From Microbacterium sp. nov. GSS16 (GTDB lineage: Bacteria > Actinomycetota > Actinomycetes > Actinomycetales > Microbacteriaceae): DNA of 64,000 bases. Position numbers and translations under genes: made by a program. Below the pieces are notes generated by a model. That model searched no databases. It saw only the letters and a list, made by a program, of their open reading frames with translations, and was not told where the DNA came from. Position 1 is the first letter of the stretch; every line of letters starts with the position of its first letter. The stretch covers positions 2,604,001 to 2,668,000 of the forward strand of contig NZ_CP116338.1 in the NCBI RefSeq assembly GCF_028198145.1. The letters run 5' to 3'. This document shows positions 60,782 through 64,000 of the stretch, piece after piece.

Positions 60782-61255
60782 GTGACGACACGCCTGGAAC
60801 CCGGTACGCCCGCCCCCGACTTCTCGCTGCTCGACCAGGACGGCAACACCGTCTCGCTAGCCGATCTGCGCGGCCGCAGAGTCATCCTGTACTTCTACCC
60901 CGCGGCCATGACGCCCGGCTGCACGACCCAGGCGTGCGACTTCCGCGACAGCATCTCGTCGCTGCAGGGGGCCGGGTACACTGTGGTCGGCGTCTCCCGC
61001 GACGAGCCTGAGAAGCTGAGCACCTTCCGCGAGCGCGACGGGCTCACCTTCACGCTGCTCAGCGATCCCGACCACGCGGTGCACACCGCGTACGGCGTGT
61101 GGGGCGAGAAGATGAACTACGGCAAGGTCGTCGAGGGCGTCATCCGCTCGACGTTCGTCATCGACGAGCAGGGCACGATCAGCGCGGCGCAGTACAACGT
61201 GAAGGCGACCGGTCACGTCGCCCGGCTGCGCAAGATGCTCGGCATCGACGCCTGA
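60782..61255 (+). CDS. bcp: thioredoxin-dependent thiol peroxidase (Bcp/PrxQ)
   Basis: 157 residues. Peroxiredoxin with peroxidatic Cys in the PGCTTQACDFRD motif and the atypical two-Cys partner five residues later, as in PrxQ. Reduces hydroperoxides using thioredoxin. GTG at 60782 is leaderless. Its 3' side runs into a 19-bp tandem repeat array. Confidence 0.95.
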   Translation: MTTRLEPGTPAPDFSLLDQDGNTVSLADLRGRRVILYFYPAAMTPGCTTQACDFRDSISSLQGAGYTVVGVSRDEPEKLSTFRERDGLTFTLLSDPDHAVHTAYGVWGEKMNYGKVVEGVIRSTFVIDEQGTISAAQYNVKATGHVARLRKMLGIDA

Positions 61256-61263
61256 GCTCCGAG

Positions 61264-61406
61264 CGGGGCGCCCCTCTCAGCCGCGGGCGCCCCTCTCAGC
61301 CCCTCCCGCCCTGCTCAGCCCCGGTCGCCCGGCTCAGCCTGCCTCAGCCGCGGGCGCCCCTCTCAGCCCCGGTCGCCCGGCTCAGCCCCGGTCGCCCGGC
61401 TCAGCC
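61264..61406. repeat. 19-bp tandem repeat array
   Basis: Seven full 19-nt units plus one 10-nt partial unit (61340-61349), in two sub-types: G(C)GGGCGCCCCTCTCAGCC and CCGGTCGCCCGGCTCAGCC, with a further degenerate unit at 61407-61425. The ordering (1-1-variant-2-partial-1-2-2) suggests block duplication. It fills the bcp downstream gap and includes the stop codon of the convergent membrane gene. Confidence 0.93.
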
Positions 61407-61817
61407 CCGCTGGCCCGGCTCGTCGCCGCGCCGCAGCCGCGGATCGGATGCGCCGTCGCGGCGCGTGGCGCTGATCAGCAGCACCAGGCCGATCAGCGCG
61501 GGCCCGCCGACTCCGAGGGTGAACAGCCACACCCTGGGCTCGAGGCTGAGCGAAGCCAGCCCGAGGGCGACCCCGAGCACCTGGAACACCACTCCTCCCG
61601 ATCGCGCCCAGGACGCACGACGCAGCGTGCCCCACGAGAACGCGCCGAGCGCGACGGCGGCGATGAGGGTGAGCACGATGAGCGCGATGCCGCCGATGGT
61701 CGACGACGTCCCACCGCCGCCCAGCGCCAGCAGCTCGATGATGCTGACGATGCCCAGCGCGATGCCCTCCAGGGCGAGAACGATGGCGGCGGCTATGGTC
61801 GGGCCGGAAGGGCGCAC
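61401..61817 (-). CDS. small four-helix membrane protein, unknown
   Basis: 138 residues, no family recognised. Four hydrophobic segments (AAAIVLALEGIALGIVSIIELLALG, IGGIALIVLTLIAAVALGAFSWG, GVVFQVLGVALGLASLSL, LFTLGVGGPALIGLVLLISA). GTG at 61817 has GAGGAG 5 nt upstream; the ATG at 61841 is in frame but lies upstream of this site and is less likely. The 3' end, including the stop, is made from the tandem repeat. Divergent from whiB across about 200 nt. Confidence 0.7.
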   Translation of the reverse strand: MRPSGPTIAAAIVLALEGIALGIVSIIELLALGGGGTSSTIGGIALIVLTLIAAVALGAFSWGTLRRASWARSGGVVFQVLGVALGLASLSLEPRVWLFTLGVGGPALIGLVLLISATRRDGASDPRLRRGDEPGQRG

Positions 61818-62020
61818 GGGTGCTCCTCTCAAGAGCTGCATAAAACCCTTGATTTCAAACTGCGTCTGTAACACAATGGAACAAGCCATGTGCTCCCACA
61901 TCGGAGTGGGGCGGGCGATCGCCCGCATCACCAGGGTAGCCGACCCCGATCCGCTCACCCGATCTGAGCGCCGCGCGAACGGCGCCCGCACCGAAACACT
62001 ATCTCTGAGGAGCCCCCCGT

Positions 62021-62269
62021 ATGGATTGGCGCGATAAAGCAGCCTGCCTGACCGTCGACCCCGAGCTGTTCTTCCCCGTCGGGAACACCGGACCGGCCGT
62101 CGACCAGATCGAGAAGGCGAAGGCCGTGTGCGCCACCTGCACCGTCACCGAGATCTGCCTGCAGTACGCCCTCGAGTCCGGCCAGGACTCGGGCGTCTGG
62201 GGCGGCCTGTCCGAAGACGAGCGTCGCGCTCTCAAGCGCCGCGCCGCCCGCGCACGCCGCGCCGGCTGA
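62021..62269 (+). CDS. whiB1: WhiB-family iron-sulfur regulator (WhiB1-like)
   Basis: 82 residues. Cys9, Cys37, Cys40 and Cys46 hold a 4Fe-4S cluster; GVWGG turn and a basic C-terminus (ALKRRAARARRAG) for DNA binding follow. WhiB1 partners with the housekeeping sigma factor and senses NO. Neighbouring pdtaS, as in mycobacteria, supports the WhiB1 assignment. GAGGAG site before ATG 62021. Confidence 0.92.
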   Translation: MDWRDKAACLTVDPELFFPVGNTGPAVDQIEKAKAVCATCTVTEICLQYALESGQDSGVWGGLSEDERRALKRRAARARRAG

Positions 62270-62312
62270 CCCCGGCCGCCAGCCTCCCGATCCGATCCCA
62301 AGCACCCACGAT

Positions 62313-62356
62313 CGCAGAAGCGCCGGTCATCCTGAGCGATGACCGGCGCTTCTGCG
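62313..62356. terminator. hairpin, bidirectional terminator between whiB and pdtaS
   Basis: 18-bp perfect stem with an 8-nt loop (arms 62313-62330 and 62339-62356), 43 nt after whiB and 24 nt before the convergent kinase's stop. Confidence 0.8.
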
Positions 62357-62380
62357 CGGTGCGGGACGGCGTCGTCCGGG

Positions 62381-63859
62381 TCAGACCGAGATCCAGCGCA
62401 TCGGGATCTCGATGACCACCTCGGTGCCCTCGCCTTCGGCGCCCTTCCACTCGATGCTGCCGCTGAGCTCGCCCTGGATGAGCGTGCGCACGATCTGCGT
62501 GCCCAGGCCCTGGCCCACCCGCCCCTCGGGCAGGCCGTGCCCGCTGTCCGCCACCGTCACGCGCAGCAGCTCCGAAGTGCGGGTCGCCTCGATGTGCACA
62601 GTGCCCTCCTGACCCGCGAGACCGTGCTCGACGGCGTTCGTCACCACCTCGGTGAGAGCCAGGGCGAGCGGGGTCGCGTACTCGCTCGGCAGCACGCCGA
62701 AGCGACCCTCGAGCTGCGTGCGCGCGCGGGTGTTGGGCGCGGCGGCCACCTCGGCGACGAGCTTGAGCACCCGGTCGAACACCTCGTCGAAGTCGACCGT
62801 CTGCGCGAGACCGCTGGCCAGGGTGTCATGCACGACCGCGATCGACTCGACGCGCCGCATCGCCTGAGTGAGCGCCTCGCGCGCCTCATCGGAGTGCGTG
62901 CGACGGGCCTGGATGCGCAGCAGCGACGCGACGGTCTGCAGGTTGTTCTTCACACGGTGGTGGATCTCGCGGATCGTGGCGTCCTTGGTGATCAGCTCCT
63001 GCTCCTGGTGGCGAAGCTCCGAAACATCGCGGCACAGCACGATCGCACCGATCCGGGTGCCGTGATCCTTCAGCGGGATCGCTCGCAGCGACACCGTCAC
63101 ACCGCGCGCCTCCATGTCGGTGCGCCAGGGTGCGCGACCGGTGACGACGACGGGCAGCGACTCGTCGACCTGGCGCGACGGCGGCACGAGGCGCGTGGTG
63201 ACCTCGGCGAGCGACTCCCCCTCGAGCTCGTCATCGAAACCCATCCGGTTGAACGCGGACAGCGCGTTGGGGCTCGCGAAGGTCGTGATGCCGTCCACAT
63301 CGAGACGGATCAGTCCGTCCGACGCACGCGGCGCTCCGCGGCGCGGTGCCGTGGGTGCGGCCAGGTCGGGGAACTCGCCCGAGGCGATCATGTGGAACAG
63401 GTCGTTCGCGCACTCGTCGAAGCTGATCTGCTGGCGCGACGGCATCCGCACCTCACCGAGGTTGGTGTGCCGCGTGAGGACGCCGATGATCTCCCCCTCA
63501 TCCTTCCCCTCCCGGCGGCGCACCGGCACGGCCCGCACCCGGGTCGGAGTCTCCTCGAACCAGTCCGGCGATGACGAGTCGACGATCGCACCGGACTCGA
63601 ATGCGGACTGCACCTGTGTGCGCCACTGCGGACGCACCTTCTCACCGACGAGGTCGCGGTAGAACAGGGTGGCTGCGCCGCTCGGGCGGGAGTGGGTGAC
63701 GGCGACGAACGAGCCGTCGGCGGTCTTTATCCAGATCACCATGTCGGCCGAGGCGAGATCGGCCAGCAGCTGGCCGTCGCCTGCCAGACGATGGAGCCAC
63801 TCGACATCCGCATCGGTGAGAAGACCCTGGGCGTGGACGAGGTCGCTGAGTGTTGACAC
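62381..63859 (-). CDS. pdtaS: PdtaS-like sensor histidine kinase
   Basis: 492 residues. An N-terminal GAF-like domain (about 1-150), a PAS domain (about 180-290), then HisKA_2 with IREIHHRVKNNLQTVASLL (His300/301) and a HATPase_c domain (ALTEVVTNAVEHGLAG, SGHGLPEG, GLGTQIV). PdtaS phosphorylates the ANTAR-type antiterminator PdtaR, and in mycobacteria responds to nutrient/NO/c-di-GMP signals. GTG at 63859 is leaderless (TAGGCT-N6-GTG). Confidence 0.93.
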   Translation of the reverse strand: MSTLSDLVHAQGLLTDADVEWLHRLAGDGQLLADLASADMVIWIKTADGSFVAVTHSRPSGAATLFYRDLVGEKVRPQWRTQVQSAFESGAIVDSSSPDWFEETPTRVRAVPVRRREGKDEGEIIGVLTRHTNLGEVRMPSRQQISFDECANDLFHMIASGEFPDLAAPTAPRRGAPRASDGLIRLDVDGITTFASPNALSAFNRMGFDDELEGESLAEVTTRLVPPSRQVDESLPVVVTGRAPWRTDMEARGVTVSLRAIPLKDHGTRIGAIVLCRDVSELRHQEQELITKDATIREIHHRVKNNLQTVASLLRIQARRTHSDEAREALTQAMRRVESIAVVHDTLASGLAQTVDFDEVFDRVLKLVAEVAAAPNTRARTQLEGRFGVLPSEYATPLALALTEVVTNAVEHGLAGQEGTVHIEATRTSELLRVTVADSGHGLPEGRVGQGLGTQIVRTLIQGELSGSIEWKGAEGEGTEVVIEIPMRWISV

Positions 63860-63865
63860 GCTTTC

Positions 63866-63871
63866 AGCCTA
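63866..63871 (-). promoter_or_regulatory. -10 box (TAGGCT) of leaderless pdtaS
   Basis: 6 nt before the GTG at 63859 on the minus strand. Confidence 0.5.
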
Positions 63872-63902
63872 CTGGCGCCTCGCCCGCCGTTCAGAGAAGC
63901 GA

Positions 63903-64000
63903 TCAGAGGATGGCGAGTGAGCTCGCCCGCCATCTGGCGTCGAAGCCCTCCAGCCGGATCGCGACGGCGCGCGTGCGCCCGGGCCCCGCCACCACCACGA
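63903..64000 (-). CDS. C-terminal end of an Rv3235-family-like protein (cut by window edge)
   Basis: The last 32 codons of a minus-strand gene entering from the right edge; the reading VRLEGFDARW-type ending (RAVAIRLEGFDARWRASSLAIL) resembles the C-terminus of the small Rv3235-like proteins that sit near secA and pdtaS in actinobacteria. Identification is weak because so little is visible. Confidence 0.5.
   Translation of the reverse strand, partial: VVVAGPGRTRAVAIRLEGFDARWRASSLAIL

Noticed and set aside
61264..61425. CRISPR or riboswitch in the 19-bp array
   Set aside because: Units abut with no spacers and show no conserved riboswitch core.

Overview
The window is chromosomal DNA from a high-G+C actinobacterium, most likely a Microbacterium or close Microbacteriaceae relative. 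The grounds are the block argS..lysA-hom-thrB-rho-prfA-(prmC)-tsaC-wecA-atpI-atpB-atpE, a fused Kgd/SucA, a SigR/RsrA-type sigma/anti-sigma pair, a WhiB1-like regulator next to a PdtaS-like kinase, and many promoters with TANNNT-type -10 boxes only 6-8 nt from a start codon (leaderless mRNAs). Nearly everything is ordinary core or metabolic DNA; no prophage, IS transposase, CRISPR array or biosynthetic cluster is visible.

Layout. 1-17.0 kb: the housekeeping block, mostly minus strand: ATP synthase c and a subunits, a lipid-linked sugar transferase, tRNA threonylcarbamoyladenosine synthase, PrmC, a plus-strand cysK-cysE pair inserted between prmC and prfA, Rho, homoserine/lysine genes, a YihY-type membrane protein, an LmeA-like protein and ArgS. 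17.1-21.5 kb: an RpiR-type regulator followed by a GlcNAc/chitobiose-type ABC importer (ngcEFG-like) without its own ATPase. 21.5-31.7 kb: small mixed genes, a tRNA-Arg(CCG), TrmB, a TPM-domain/PspA pair, an arginase-fold protein, an iron-box-controlled SIP-like gene and a PtpB-type phosphatase. 31.9-37.8 kb: a hydrolase plus a complete five-gene peptide/nickel-type ABC importer. 37.8-44.9 kb: a GNAT, Ung, an SDR, metY and metX, with metY and metX separated by a DUF559-type nuclease gene and palindromic repeats. 44.9-52.2 kb: MFS exporter, GT87 membrane glycosyltransferase, NAD(P)HX dehydratase, an old-yellow-enzyme and two CNNM/CBS proteins. 52.4-64 kb: Kgd, a frameshifted Eis-like acetyltransferase, RsrA/SigR, AroA, RsgA, Bcp, WhiB and PdtaS.

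The most notable unexplained features are: (i) a 49-bp near-palindromic repeat, six copies of exactly equal length, five of them around the DUF559 gene that splits metY from metX and one that supplies the start codon of a truncated DUF1304-like gene; (ii) several tiny ORFs that begin 6 nt after a TANNNT box and end by overlapping the start of the next gene (before atpB, the TPM gene, the phosphatase and the MFS gene), which look like leaderless coupling peptides; (iii) a perfect GGAAT-N18-GTT SigR-type promoter for sigR lying across the leaderless start of divergent aroA; (iv) in-frame 15-bp repeats in the tail of tsaC and a 19-bp tandem array between bcp and its neighbour.

All calls were made by reading the sequence; no database search was run. 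Start codons were chosen from Shine-Dalgarno sites, -10 box distance, overlap with upstream stops and family conservation.
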